Positions 27,347 to 35,789 of a DNA stretch of 64,000 bases are shown here, in pieces. Each line of letters starts with the position of its first letter. Position 1 is the first letter of the stretch. Made by a program: the position numbers and the translations under genes. The notes under the pieces are model-generated. The model had not been told where the DNA came from and did no database searches. It saw only the letters and a list, made by a program, of their open reading frames with translations. The DNA comes from Sporomusa sphaeroides DSM 2875 (GTDB lineage Bacteria > Bacillota > Negativicutes > Sporomusales > Sporomusaceae), in contig NZ_CP146991.1 in NCBI RefSeq assembly GCF_001941975.2, positions 2,634,501-2,698,500 of the forward strand, in the 5' to 3' direction.

Positions 27347-28240
27347 ATGGATATTGAAGTTTTGAAAACGATGCAAATTTTAACACAAACAAAAAGCTTC
27401 TCAAAAACGGCGGAAATACAAAATATTGTCCAGTCAACAGTCAGCGCCCGTATAGCTGAGCTGGAAAAAACGTTGGGACAAAAACTGTTTACAAGGGATA
27501 ATCAGCATGTGTCCCTGACGCAGAGCGGTCTCATGTTTCTTCCCTATGCCCAGCATATATTGGAAGACTTCGAGAACGGCAAAGCCCGATTAAATTCTGC
27601 AGCCTTCTTCGATGACCGATTAGTCATTGGTAATACATATTCTGCTTTGCCAAATCTCTTATTCCCGGTTTATCACGAATATCTGCGCTGCTTTCCCCGT
27701 ATCTCGGTAAAAGCAGTCGCCGGCCATTCAACTGATATTCTGCAGTCTTTGGTAGATGGTGTCATTGATATCGCAATCGTTTATCAATTACCAAAAATTC
27801 GCCGGTTTACAACATTTTTATGTAACGAAGAGGATTTTGTTTTCGTTTGTCCGCCAGGTGATCCGCTTGCGAGCCAGGCAGAAATGCCGGTCAAAGACCT
27901 GGGGAAAATTAATTTGCTGTTTCACAACTGGGGTGGGGTTTTCAGCGATTGGATGGCTCAATTATTGCCTGGATCACGCTGGTTTCACGCCAACATCGGC
28001 AATCCGTCTTTTATCGTTTCCCTTGTTGAGGAAGGTACCGGTTCAGCCATCTTAACCCGCTCTACTGTCAAAAAAGCTTTAATTAGAAATTCTGTCGTTG
28101 AAATTCCTTTTGCTGGCTCACCTTTGCCGCCCCGCTGGCAGACATATATTGTGGTTCATCCCAAGCGTCTTACCCGGCAGCCTGTTCGTGACTGGCTTGA
28201 CATAATGAGTAAGCATGATCTGACAGCAGTACCTATTTAA
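27347..28240 (+). CDS. LysR-family regulator divergent from the importer operon
   Basis: A 297-residue regulator with the N-terminal winged helix-turn-helix (FSKTAEIQNIVQSTVSARIAE, residues 18-38) and a C-terminal two-lobed effector domain. AAGGGG precedes the ATG. It is transcribed away from the porin/ABC operon across the duplicated leader, the usual place for a LysR activator of that operon. The ligand is unknown. Confidence 0.88.
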   Translation: MDIEVLKTMQILTQTKSFSKTAEIQNIVQSTVSARIAELEKTLGQKLFTRDNQHVSLTQSGLMFLPYAQHILEDFENGKARLNSAAFFDDRLVIGNTYSALPNLLFPVYHEYLRCFPRISVKAVAGHSTDILQSLVDGVIDIAIVYQLPKIRRFTTFLCNEEDFVFVCPPGDPLASQAEMPVKDLGKINLLFHNWGGVFSDWMAQLLPGSRWFHANIGNPSFIVSLVEEGTGSAILTRSTVKKALIRNSVVEIPFAGSPLPPRWQTYIVVHPKRLTRQPVRDWLDIMSKHDLTAVPI

Positions 28241-28382
28241 TCCCTCTTCCTCTTTTGTTTGTGCACTTACGAACACAAAGCGGTATCAATATTATCCTAC
28301 TTCTCGATAACCAGCATAAACATTGGGGTGGAATGGTTTACATTCTACCTACCGCCATAGTTTTTTATGTCGAATCATAAAA

Positions 28383-28439
28383 ATGAAGGTCCAAACCGGA
28401 TGCACATAATATGTACATGCATCCGGTTTGGACCTTCAT
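28383..28439 (-). terminator. Terminator of the fur-like gene, 22-bp perfect stem
   Basis: Arms 28383-28404 and 28418-28439 pair exactly around a 13-base loop. On the minus strand it is followed by TTTTTATG. The length of the stem is unusual for a terminator. Confidence 0.75.
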
Positions 28440-28529
28440 GGCCTTCTTTGAGCAAATCATCAACTGCGGCAGCGGTCGGCGAGGCATTTGGCTGCATCGC
28501 TGTAACAGTTTGAATCATCAATGTTATTC

Positions 28530-28982
28530 CTACTTTAAACGTTGAGGCAATGAAGTTAGTGCCTTGCATTTTTGACAGTAACCGTATAGTTCAAGAGAAT
28601 GACCGATGATCTCAAATCTCAATCCCACTGTCTTTTGCAATTCTTTCTCATCCACCGGGCAATAATCCAAACAACTAGCCGTCCCACAGTTGAGGCAAAT
28701 CAGGTGATGGTGATGTTCACCAAGGGCCAGTTCAAAGACCTTCGTATCCTTACCATGCAAGTTGATCTGATTGACAATCCCCATATTGACAAGTAAACCT
28801 AGATTTCGGTATACAGTGTCCAAGCCGATCTCGGGATTAGTTTGTCTGATATCATTGCAAAGCTCTAACGCTGTGGGAAACTTATCAAGCTTAAGTAAGG
28901 ATTGGATTATTATCCTGCGCTGCGGTGTTATTTTACAACCTTTAGTCCGGAGCTTTTCAATAATATCGTTTAACAATGACAA
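28530..28982 (-). CDS. Fur-family metalloregulator
   Basis: A 150-residue protein: N-terminal winged helix (ITPQRRIIIQSLLKL to DTVYRNLGLLVNMGIVNQI), then the metal-binding half with EHHHHLICLNCG and a C-terminal CQKC that completes the structural zinc site. Whether it is Fur, Zur or PerR cannot be told. The start is TTG, five bases after AGGAG. It is followed by a 22-bp terminator hairpin about 90 bases on. Confidence 0.9.
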   Translation of the reverse strand: MSLLNDIIEKLRTKGCKITPQRRIIIQSLLKLDKFPTALELCNDIRQTNPEIGLDTVYRNLGLLVNMGIVNQINLHGKDTKVFELALGEHHHHLICLNCGTASCLDYCPVDEKELQKTVGLRFEIIGHSLELYGYCQKCKALTSLPQRLK

Positions 28983-29027
28983 TACATCTCCTAATTAGTA
29001 ACAATATTTTTTATCATTTTACTATAT

Positions 29028-29552
29028 TTAAGGTAGAACCGGCAACAACATCCTTGCTCTCCCATTTTTGATTCGCTCAGGCCAAATATAACCGGAGAAA
29101 TTTATTTCACGCTGCAATGATTCTGGAGCAGTTATACATCTTATTACTTTTCCCGCTTTGTCCAACTTTTCATAAATAATCTTTCCATCCTTAACTTCTT
29201 GTACAATGGCGATTAAGGCGTTACGGGCTTGATCAACCCCTACGATAAGAGCTCCCGGTTTTACGTCTTGTGGCGACGTTTTGACTATCCAGCCTTTTTG
29301 AGCAGCTCCTGTCAGCCAAAGATAATCTTCATCGCTCCAATTTACACCTGGAACCGGTGCTGCTTTATCGAATTCTCTGGCAAAATAGCCGGTGGCTTTG
29401 TTTACAGGAAAGCCCTTATACAAAGGGCCTGAGTCACACTCTCAGGCAAAGGCCTGATTAAAAGGAAACAGTACTATAATAAAAATAGCAACTATCCTCT
29501 GCATAGTAACCCGGCAATCTTTTTCTTTAAGAAATTTTATGATTTTGTTCAC
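29028..29552 (-). pseudogene. Secreted protein gene interrupted by an in-frame UGA
   Basis: From the GTG at 29550-29552, which has AGGAAGAG upstream, the frame encodes a basic head, then a signal peptide (MQRIVAIFIIVLFPFNQAFA). A UGA (29442-29444) follows exactly after the AFA cleavage site, and the same frame then runs on for 138 codons (ECDSGPLYKGFPVNKATG onward). The body resembles a CHAP-type fold (GALIVG, IAIVQEVKDGKIIYEK) but lacks the catalytic cysteine and histidine; that match is weak. Either a nonsense mutation killed the gene or the UGA is read, for instance as selenocysteine: a GCCCTT/AAGGGC hairpin lies about 16-30 bases past it. Confidence 0.65.
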
Positions 29553-29860
29553 AGTTTCTCTTCCTCAGTTTTTTAATTAAGATTATTATTATTTAATATT
29601 TTACCTATTTAGAACAAGATAAGCAATACCTGGAAATAAATTTACAAAAAGTGGATATAAGTAATAGTCTTTCTATCTAACTCCTATCATAAGGTCAATA
29701 TTTTCATAACACAATACACACCTAAATAGTAATATTATGATTAATTTTTTAGTATTTTTATTGCACATTAAACGAAAATAATTAGTCAATCTACAAGAAT
29801 GGCATCCTTACCTTTCCATTAAGCGACAAAAGAGCTGCATGGAATGCTGCAACCAGCTTG
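29553..29860. other. A/T-rich intergenic region
   Basis: No gene or structured RNA was seen in this stretch between two divergent genes. It must hold the promoter of the UGA-interrupted gene. Confidence 0.5.
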
Positions 29861-29889
29861 TCATATCAACTTACCGCCTCGCATATAGA
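29861..29889 (+). promoter_or_regulatory. Sigma-E-like promoter of spoIIP
   Basis: TCATATC and CATATAGA are separated by 14 bases, close to the sporulation sigma-E pattern (-35 ATATT type, -10 CATACA-T). spoIIP is made under sigma-E/F in Bacillus, so the match is sensible but approximate. Confidence 0.45.
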
Positions 29890-29919
29890 ATACAAATGTA
29901 TATCTAATTGGAGGCAGAA

Positions 29920-30960
29920 ATGTTAATAATATCCCAGCGAAAGTGCTATACCAGAAAAAAACAATACTGGAGCAAAGTCATTATCCTGGTCGGGGCAGCG
30001 ATATTGCTCCTATCTTATTTTTGCCTGAACAATTATACCATTCCAGTTATAACTCCATCGTCGTTTGATCTACCGACTACTCACTTCCGGTCACAGTGGC
30101 ATGGAGTATTATCGCAGGGCATTCCCGGCCTGCAAACCGTAATTGAACCCCCCCATCCGCCGAAGAAGCCCCCGCATATCGTTAAGGCTGTGCTGCGTAA
30201 TCTGCTCCTGTTCTTCACAGAAATAGACATTACAGATATCCGGTCATTATTTAGAGCTGAAATACCGGTTGCTTCCATATTCACCATACCTCCACAAGTT
30301 AGTATCGTAAGTCTGCCTAGTCTCCCTAAGGTAAGCCAGTCAGACTTGCCTAAAAGAGGAAAACCTTTGGTGGGAATTTACCACACTCACACTTCCGAAT
30401 CTTTCATTCCAAATTCCGGAGTGACTCACACGCCTGGCGGCCAGCGCGGCGATATCGTGGAGGTCGGCGCAGCAATGGTTAAACAATTTGCTAAACATAA
30501 CGTTATCGCCATTCAAAGTAGTGATATCCACGACTACCCCAGTTTCATGAAAGCCTATAATAAGTCGGAAATTACCGTGCAACAAATGGTCAAAGAGAAC
30601 CCTTCGCTGCAAGCCTTATTTGATATCCATCGAGATGCCGGCAGGCGGGACGAAACTACGGTTGTCATTAATGGTGTACCGATGGCACGAATTTTGATTA
30701 TCGTCGGAAAGGGCCAGCCGGGGTTGGAACAGCCTCGATGGGAACAAAACTATGCGTTCGCCAAGGCCATTGATGATAAATTAAATCAGTATTATCCGGG
30801 TGTATCCCTTGGAATGGATGTGGTAGACTGGCGTTATAATCAGCATCTGCATCCTCATGCTTTATTGTTCGAGATGGGTTGTCAATATAACACGAAAGAA
30901 GAGACTATCCGTACGATTGAAATTATCGCTGATATTGTGGCAGAGATACTTGCCAAATGA
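29920..30960 (+). CDS. spoIIP: Stage II sporulation protein P
   Basis: A 346-residue protein with a membrane anchor near the N-terminus (VIILVGAAILLLSYFCL), a low-complexity proline-rich linker and the SpoIIP amidase/endopeptidase domain from about 145. The zinc-site motifs IYHTHTSESF and FDIHRDAG are both present. SpoIIP thins septal peptidoglycan with SpoIID and SpoIIM during engulfment. The ATG at 29920 has GGAGG five bases upstream; the in-frame TTG four codons earlier overlaps it. Confidence 0.95.
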   Translation: MLIISQRKCYTRKKQYWSKVIILVGAAILLLSYFCLNNYTIPVITPSSFDLPTTHFRSQWHGVLSQGIPGLQTVIEPPHPPKKPPHIVKAVLRNLLLFFTEIDITDIRSLFRAEIPVASIFTIPPQVSIVSLPSLPKVSQSDLPKRGKPLVGIYHTHTSESFIPNSGVTHTPGGQRGDIVEVGAAMVKQFAKHNVIAIQSSDIHDYPSFMKAYNKSEITVQQMVKENPSLQALFDIHRDAGRRDETTVVINGVPMARILIIVGKGQPGLEQPRWEQNYAFAKAIDDKLNQYYPGVSLGMDVVDWRYNQHLHPHALLFEMGCQYNTKEETIRTIEIIADIVAEILAK

Positions 30961-31033
30961 TCGGGTTTGCCAGAACTGCAATTTGCAACCGGAAATTTAC
31001 GCGAGTCAGAGTAAACTCGGATAGAAAAATTAT

Positions 31034-31093
31034 AAAACAACGGCAACTTCCTAGCTAAAACAGTACAAGGGAGTTGTCGTTGCTTGTTTTGTA
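31034..31093 (+). terminator. Probable terminator of spoIIP
   Basis: An imperfect hairpin (AAAACAACGGCAACTTCC with GGGAGTTGTCG...TTGTTTT) about 75 bases past the stop, ending in TTGTTTT. The rest of the gap to 31302 shows nothing else. Confidence 0.5.
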
Positions 31094-31302
31094 GGGAAAT
31101 ATCAACTTTACGCACCTTCAATACAGAAATTCATATCTGCTTCAATTTCGCCAATTAGTTTTTATATTAACTAGGAATATTATTAATTGTAATCAGCATA
31201 TATTTACATCAGTCTTTATGTTGGTTGTCCTAGAATGCTTAGCGTCAGAGTTAAATTTATAAATTCTACTTTTTTCGAACAGTTTTAATGGAGGTAAGTT
31301 CT

Positions 31303-31857
31303 TTGCAAAAGTTTATTTTGTGCCTATTGATTATGATCGGAATTTTGTCCGAAAGTATTACAGCCTCAGCCCATCCTCATATCTTTGTCACGCCTAGAGC
31401 CCATTTTGCTTTTAGTGGTACGATCTTTACTTTTTTTAGTGTTAGATGGTACTTTGACGATATGTCCACGATGGAATTTGTCGGACCAGAAACACTGAAC
31501 GCGACATTATCGCTAAGCACATCACAACAAAAAGAAATTCTCACACTGGAAGGGTTCCCGCGTCCTGCACAGCTTGCCAATTATTTTCGTGTAGAAATCG
31601 ATGGCTCAGCGGTTGATGTATTGGCTCCCGCTGCCGTCAGCCTGACTGTGGATCAAGGGCAGCTGGTATACTCATTCACCATTGGCGTTTACCATCCGGT
31701 TAAAAAAGCTGTTAAAGTATGGTTTAACGACCGTTCCAACTTTATTGCATATCAAACAAGTTCCGGCTTTTTCACCACTTCGCAGTTAAAGGGACCCATC
31801 CCGTCTTTGACCATTCTCACCGAGCAATATATTGATAAGATAAATATTGCGCGGTAA
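31303..31857 (+). CDS. DUF1007 family exported protein
   Basis: A 184-residue protein with a signal peptide ending at TASA and the family opening HPHIFVTPRAHFAF. DUF1007 proteins are usually encoded next to NicO/RcnA nickel-cobalt transporters, as here, and are thought to act with them outside the inner membrane. I chose the TTG at 31303 because GGAGG lies seven bases upstream; the ATG 15 bases earlier has no ribosome site. The next gene starts 20 bases after the stop. Confidence 0.87.
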   Translation: MQKFILCLLIMIGILSESITASAHPHIFVTPRAHFAFSGTIFTFFSVRWYFDDMSTMEFVGPETLNATLSLSTSQQKEILTLEGFPRPAQLANYFRVEIDGSAVDVLAPAAVSLTVDQGQLVYSFTIGVYHPVKKAVKVWFNDRSNFIAYQTSSGFFTTSQLKGPIPSLTILTEQYIDKINIAR

Positions 31858-31877
31858 TCTGATTGGAGGCATTAGTC

Positions 31878-32744
31878 ATGCTGATTGATTTAAGAAACTG
31901 CAGATCAAACAGGTTTACCATTTTATTTCTGGTAACTATTCTTTTGATTGTTTTTTTTCAGATCAATAATTTCAATAGGTGGGATCAGTTCATGTATTAC
32001 ATTACAAAGCTGCAATCAGAATTTAATAAAGACGCTGCCGTAAAAATTAAACTGCTGCGCGATAGCTACAGTACAGAGCTTTTTCAAGCATTACTTGCTT
32101 CTTCATTTTTATACGGGGCAATCCACGCGATAGGTCCCGGACACGGTAAGTCGATTATCACGGGCTGGATTCTATCCCAGCGACGTCATCTTAAGGATAT
32201 TGCATTCGTAGCAATAGGCGCAACCTTTCTTCATGCGTTCAGTGCGGTTGCCATTGTTGTCTCTATTTTTTATCTTGTTGGAAAATATCTGCCCGGAACG
32301 ATGGGAACCATGTATCTTTGGCTCAATGTCACCTCAGGAGTAATTTTAGCCATAACTGGCTTGCAATTGTTTGCCGAAAATTACAAGCACTATTCTAAAC
32401 AGCCATCTACAACCAAGACGCCCTCTAATGACTTGCAATCGGTTCATCCCGCTTGGATTACCCTATCCATCGGCATTGTTCCCTGTCCGCTCGCGACTGC
32501 CATGTTTATCTATTGCCTAACCACGAATATGATTGTAAACGGACTGCTCCTTGTAGCAGCCTTCGCACTGGGAATGGGCCTAACACTCTTTTTAGTGGCT
32601 ATGACTGTCTGGCTGATTAAGAATACGGCTACTCGCTCTTACAAATCCGCAACACCGGGGCGCTTTTTTACATTAATGAGCGCTTTATTCTTTATTCTAT
32701 TCGGCTTATTGATTACACTGCCAAATATTCAAAAATTGCTCTAA
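31878..32744 (+). CDS. NicO/RcnA-type nickel/cobalt transporter
   Basis: A 288-residue membrane protein with about six helices. The NicO family marks are AIHAIGPGHGKSIITGW near residue 85 and IGIVPCPLATAMFIY near 200. The family includes nickel/cobalt efflux (RcnA) and uptake members; direction cannot be told here. GGAGG lies eight bases before the ATG. With the DUF1007 gene it forms a two-gene unit. Confidence 0.87.
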   Translation: MLIDLRNCRSNRFTILFLVTILLIVFFQINNFNRWDQFMYYITKLQSEFNKDAAVKIKLLRDSYSTELFQALLASSFLYGAIHAIGPGHGKSIITGWILSQRRHLKDIAFVAIGATFLHAFSAVAIVVSIFYLVGKYLPGTMGTMYLWLNVTSGVILAITGLQLFAENYKHYSKQPSTTKTPSNDLQSVHPAWITLSIGIVPCPLATAMFIYCLTTNMIVNGLLLVAAFALGMGLTLFLVAMTVWLIKNTATRSYKSATPGRFFTLMSALFFILFGLLITLPNIQKLL

Positions 32745-32924
32745 GCATGGTGTACAAGTTGATTTCTGTCATGAGTTATGGTAATAAACTCTGTAACTCC
32801 AGCAGATCATACCATCATAAGTAACTCTTGACTGGGAGTAATTTAGTGCTATACTTTAATCAATAATATTACTATTTATGAATATTATTGATTTATTCAA
32901 GAGGTTTCTAAGGAGGAATCTATC
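32745..32924. other. Intergenic region with an A/T-rich palindrome
   Basis: An inverted repeat (TCAATAATATT ... AATATTATTGA, about 32860-32890) lies just before the zinc-ribbon gene and may be an operator. Nothing else is seen. Confidence 0.45.
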
Positions 32925-33215
32925 ATGTTTAGTGACAAAACGTTAACTTGCCGTGAGTGTGGTGCTGAATTTGTATTCACAGCATCCGAGCAGGAGTTTT
33001 TCGCTGAAAAAGGGTTTACCAATGATCCCGGCCGTTGCCCCGCGTGTCGGGCCGCCCGCAAGCGACAGTCAGGATCCGGCAGTGCCGGCAGGCCTCAAAG
33101 AGAAATGTATGATGCAATTTGCGCCGAGTGTGGTGCCAAAACCCAGGTCCCTTTCCGCCCTAGCGGCGATCGCCCTGTGTATTGCAGAGATTGCTTTTAT
33201 AAACGAAAAGGATAA
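32925..33215 (+). CDS. Zinc-ribbon domain protein (CxxC-x17-CxxC type)
   Basis: A 96-residue protein with two four-cysteine units: CRECGAEF with CPACRAAR, and CAECGAKTQVPF with CRDCFYKRKG. It resembles the small zinc-binding proteins common in Clostridia and Chloroflexi, whose role is unknown. AAGGAGG lies eight bases before the ATG, and a clear terminator follows. Confidence 0.85.
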   Translation: MFSDKTLTCRECGAEFVFTASEQEFFAEKGFTNDPGRCPACRAARKRQSGSGSAGRPQREMYDAICAECGAKTQVPFRPSGDRPVYCRDCFYKRKG

Positions 33216-33225
33216 CAAAAAAATA

Positions 33226-33255
33226 GGGCTGCCTTATGGGGCAGCCCTTGTTTTT
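33226..33255 (+). terminator. Terminator of the zinc-ribbon gene
   Basis: An 8-bp G/C-rich stem (33226-33233 with 33240-33247) with a TTGTTTTT tail. Confidence 0.85.
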
Positions 33256-33339
33256 CGATTAAAAGTGTCCTTGCACAGCACTATAAGCACTGTACTGGAA
33301 CCGGTCAGCAGAGCAATTAACGATTGTCCAAGTAGTAGA

Positions 33340-33456
33340 CTACACCGTTAAAAATTCCCTGAACGATTTTTGAACGATACGATCATTTCTCAATAATGCT
33401 GCTTCCCCTGCATTGGTCAGAAAGCCTGTTTCCACCAGAACGCTCGGCATGGAAGC
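33340..33456 (-). pseudogene. 3' stub of an N-acetylmuramoyl-L-alanine amidase gene
   Basis: A frame bounded by stops reads ASMPSVLVETGFLTNAGEAA and on to FREFLTV. It matches the C-terminal end of Amidase_3 (CwlD/LytC type), which has MPSVLVELGFLSN followed by a short helix. Only about 38 codons remain, without the zinc ligands of the upstream domain. Confidence 0.7.
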
Positions 33457-33543
33457 TCAGTATTTCCATCCGCCTATGGATTGGCATAACAGCACCCATT
33501 GGAAACTCGTTCTGAGTATGGCTACTTATTTTGCTTGCATAAT

Positions 33544-34053
33544 TTAATTAGTATGGAAGATGTTCTTATCTCTTTTAGCCTTGACGTATTCAATCGCTTC
33601 CTTACCGGTTATATGCTCGACATCAATTGCAATAATATAAGATTGCGTACATCCGGTGATTTCCTTATGTTTGGCTGCTTCCGGCTGATCTCCTGAATAT
33701 TTTTCAACTAAAGCCTTAAAAGCTTCCAGCCATTCATCACCTTCTACAATTCTGGCTTTACCAAAAGCAATAACACTACGGAAATAGGAAGTATACTTTT
33801 CACTTATAATCGTATCTTCATCTATTACGGCAAAAGATACCTTGGGGTTCTTCCTGATAGCATCGACTTTATGTCCGGATTTCGCTGAATGGAAATAGAT
33901 TTTGCCATTAAAATAAATATAGCTAAGGGGAACTGTATAAGGATAATCTTCATCACCTAAGCACGCAAGGACACCATTTGTGCATCTATCCATTACAGCT
34001 ACGGTGTCTTCCACTAATAATAATTGTTTACCTCTTCTCATTTCTCTAAACAT
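33544..34053 (-). CDS. Pyridoxamine 5'-phosphate oxidase-like flavoprotein (NimA type)
   Basis: A 169-residue protein with the split-barrel FMN-binding fold: GVLACLGDEDYPYTVPLSYIY at the start of the domain and IYFHSAKSGHKVDAI (cofactor phosphate contact) after it. The relatives include 5-nitroimidazole reductases and other FMN or F420 enzymes. The substrate is unknown. AGGAAA precedes the ATG. It lies 93 bases past the HAD gene and may or may not be part of the fluoride transcript. Confidence 0.83.
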   Translation of the reverse strand: MFREMRRGKQLLLVEDTVAVMDRCTNGVLACLGDEDYPYTVPLSYIYFNGKIYFHSAKSGHKVDAIRKNPKVSFAVIDEDTIISEKYTSYFRSVIAFGKARIVEGDEWLEAFKALVEKYSGDQPEAAKHKEITGCTQSYIIAIDVEHITGKEAIEYVKAKRDKNIFHTN

Positions 34054-34146
34054 CGTTGTTTCCTCGCTTTCATCTCAGACAGCGTTTACTGCAGCCTGTT
34101 TTAAATATCTATCATGAGCTTTTCGGACATTTCACCGCTGGCAGCC

Positions 34147-34620
34147 TTACGCCCGCAGGGTCGCAATCAGTCGCTTAGGCTGCAATAACAGCCTAATGGC
34201 GTCCGCCGGCGACCGCACCACGATATTGGCCGCCGCCAATACGCCGGTACTAACTCCTTCTGGTCCCAGCACGCAAATTTTCAGCCCTGCAATGAAAAAC
34301 ATCGGCTGATCGTTGGTGCCATTGCCCACGACAACGGTGCGCTCAGCTCCCCATTCCTGAACGTGCCGGGCTTTTTCTGTTCCATCCTGGTCTTTTGCCA
34401 ATATAAGCAGTTCCACCCCCGGCATGGCTGCCAATTCCTGACATGCCAAGCCGAAAGTATCTGCCGTAATCACTGCCACGTGCACTTTGGCCGCCAGTTC
34501 GGCCAGTAGTTGCCGCACATCGTCGGACATACGCCCGTCCTCAGCCAGCGTCCCGTTATAATCAAACACTACATGACGGAATTCATATTGTCTGCCATTG
34601 GGCAACTGTATGGAAATCAT
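34147..34620 (-). CDS. HAD-like hydrolase, soluble P-type-ATPase relative
   Basis: A 157-residue protein of the COG4087 type: motif I VFDYNGTLA (the second aspartate of the usual DxD is asparagine), ITADT, and the last motif GNGTNDQPMF. It looks like a cut-down P-type ATPase phosphorylation domain. It lies 39 bases downstream of crcB on the same strand, thus in the fluoride operon. The ATG at 34620 has AAGGAGAG eight bases upstream. Confidence 0.82.
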   Translation of the reverse strand: MISIQLPNGRQYEFRHVVFDYNGTLAEDGRMSDDVRQLLAELAAKVHVAVITADTFGLACQELAAMPGVELLILAKDQDGTEKARHVQEWGAERTVVVGNGTNDQPMFFIAGLKICVLGPEGVSTGVLAAANIVVRSPADAIRLLLQPKRLIATLRA

Positions 34621-34659
34621 TGCCTTCACTCTCCTTTTATTCCGGTAATTTGTCAGCTA

Positions 34660-35043
34660 CTAAAATAATCTGGCAACCCCGATCCCCAGCCATGTAGCAG
34701 AGAAACCGACCAGGACATTGAGCCCGACATTATAAAAAGCACGCAGCATATCTGCTTCTTGCATTAAATGAATCGTTTCGTAGCTAAACGAAGAGAAGGT
34801 CGTCATCCCTCCCACAAACCCCACAGTAATAAGCAAGCGCCAATAGGGGCTAATACTTAACCGCTCTGTTGTCATCGTCATGAAGGCACCAATAATAAAA
34901 CAACCCACAACATTTACAATCAGCGTGCCATAAGGAAATTCTGCGCCAAACCGGGCAGCAGCCCAGGTAGACACTAAATAGCGGGCCGTTGCACCAACAG
35001 CTCCACCGATTGCTACTAATATTACTCCTAACAACTCTTTCAC
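34660..35043 (-). CDS. crcB: Fluoride channel CrcB/Fluc
   Basis: A 127-residue four-helix membrane protein with the family marks GGAVGATARYLVS, GTLIVNVVGCFIIG and GFVGGMTTFSSFSYE. Fluc proteins work as antiparallel dimers that export fluoride. It is the second gene after a fluoride riboswitch. The GTG start lies 27 bases past the DUF190 stop. Confidence 0.95.
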   Translation of the reverse strand: MKELLGVILVAIGGAVGATARYLVSTWAAARFGAEFPYGTLIVNVVGCFIIGAFMTMTTERLSISPYWRLLITVGFVGGMTTFSSFSYETIHLMQEADMLRAFYNVGLNVLVGFSATWLGIGVARLF

Positions 35044-35070
35044 CTCATTTGCAGCAATTGTTCGCCAGGA

Positions 35071-35418
35071 TTAGCGTTTCGGCGGCTTGTGTCCATATTT
35101 GACAACCTCCACATCGTCAATTGTGACCATGCCTTCTTCCAGCATATCATCCAAAAAGGGCAACAGCTTGGCGATATATTCCTCGCTGTCGATAAGTTCA
35201 AGCAAAATAGGCAAATCACTGGATAAATCCACAATACTGGCCGTATGAATCCGGCTGTTGGCCCCATAGCCCATAATGCCGCGAAAAACCGTCGCCCCTG
35301 CCATATCCAGCTCTTTGGCCTTTCTCACAATAGCATGGTACAAGGACTGTCGTTTCCAATGATCGCTTTCCCCGATGTAAATCCGTAGTCGTTTGGCCTG
35401 ACTTGCAATTTTGGGCAC
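35071..35418 (-). CDS. DUF190 family protein of fluoride operon
   Basis: A 115-residue protein related to PII-like DUF190 proteins (RLRIYIGESDHWKRQSLYHAI, GATVFRGIMGYG). DUF190 genes often accompany crcB; a regulatory role is assumed but not shown. The GTG start has AAGGAGG upstream (AAGGAGGAAGTTACTGTG); a longer frame runs back through the riboswitch and is not coding. First gene of the fluoride operon. Confidence 0.87.
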   Translation of the reverse strand: MPKIASQAKRLRIYIGESDHWKRQSLYHAIVRKAKELDMAGATVFRGIMGYGANSRIHTASIVDLSSDLPILLELIDSEEYIAKLLPFLDDMLEEGMVTIDDVEVVKYGHKPPKR

Positions 35419-35475
35419 AGTAACTTCCTCCTTCGACTTAAGTATACCCTTTCCTTTATACTTTCTGTTGGGAAA

Positions 35476-35550
35476 AGAACAGACTCCTACCACATATGTG
35501 GTAGGAGTCATTACCGTTTGCACGGGATTCAGGGCGAACTCCATCGCCGC
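35476..35550 (-). promoter_or_regulatory. Fluoride riboswitch (crcB motif)
   Basis: The minus strand reads GGCGATGGAGTTCGCC, a short loop, then ATGACTCCTACC, the conserved crcB motif. The 3' part enters a perfect 13-bp hairpin (35483-35508) followed by TGTTCTTTT, the terminator that fluoride binding should prevent. Confidence 0.93.
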
Positions 35551-35789
35551 TATTCAAGTATAACTTTATTATACCAGCCCGCCGAATTCAGCGTCAATAG
35601 AGATATCACTCTCCACTTCAAAATATAACGATGCCAGGTAAAAAAATGTTTTGCGTTCCCATATCGACGGTACTATCCAAATGCACTATGGAGAAGAAAT
35701 CGACATAGGCAGCCGCGATAATGAATTAATCATCCTGTAGGCTTGCCGGTATTTGCCGGATAAGTAAAGGGTTAGCAATCCTGTTGCAG
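35551..35789. other. Intergenic region with a short open fragment
   Basis: A plus-strand frame near 35650-35740 reads SHIDGTIQMHYGEEIDIGS and ends at a stop. It has no start or ribosome site and I do not recognise it; it may be the tail of a lost gene. Confidence 0.35.

Noticed and set aside
28375-28569. 64-codon minus-strand frame after the fur-like gene
   Set aside because: It is read through the perfect terminator hairpin and has no ribosome site.
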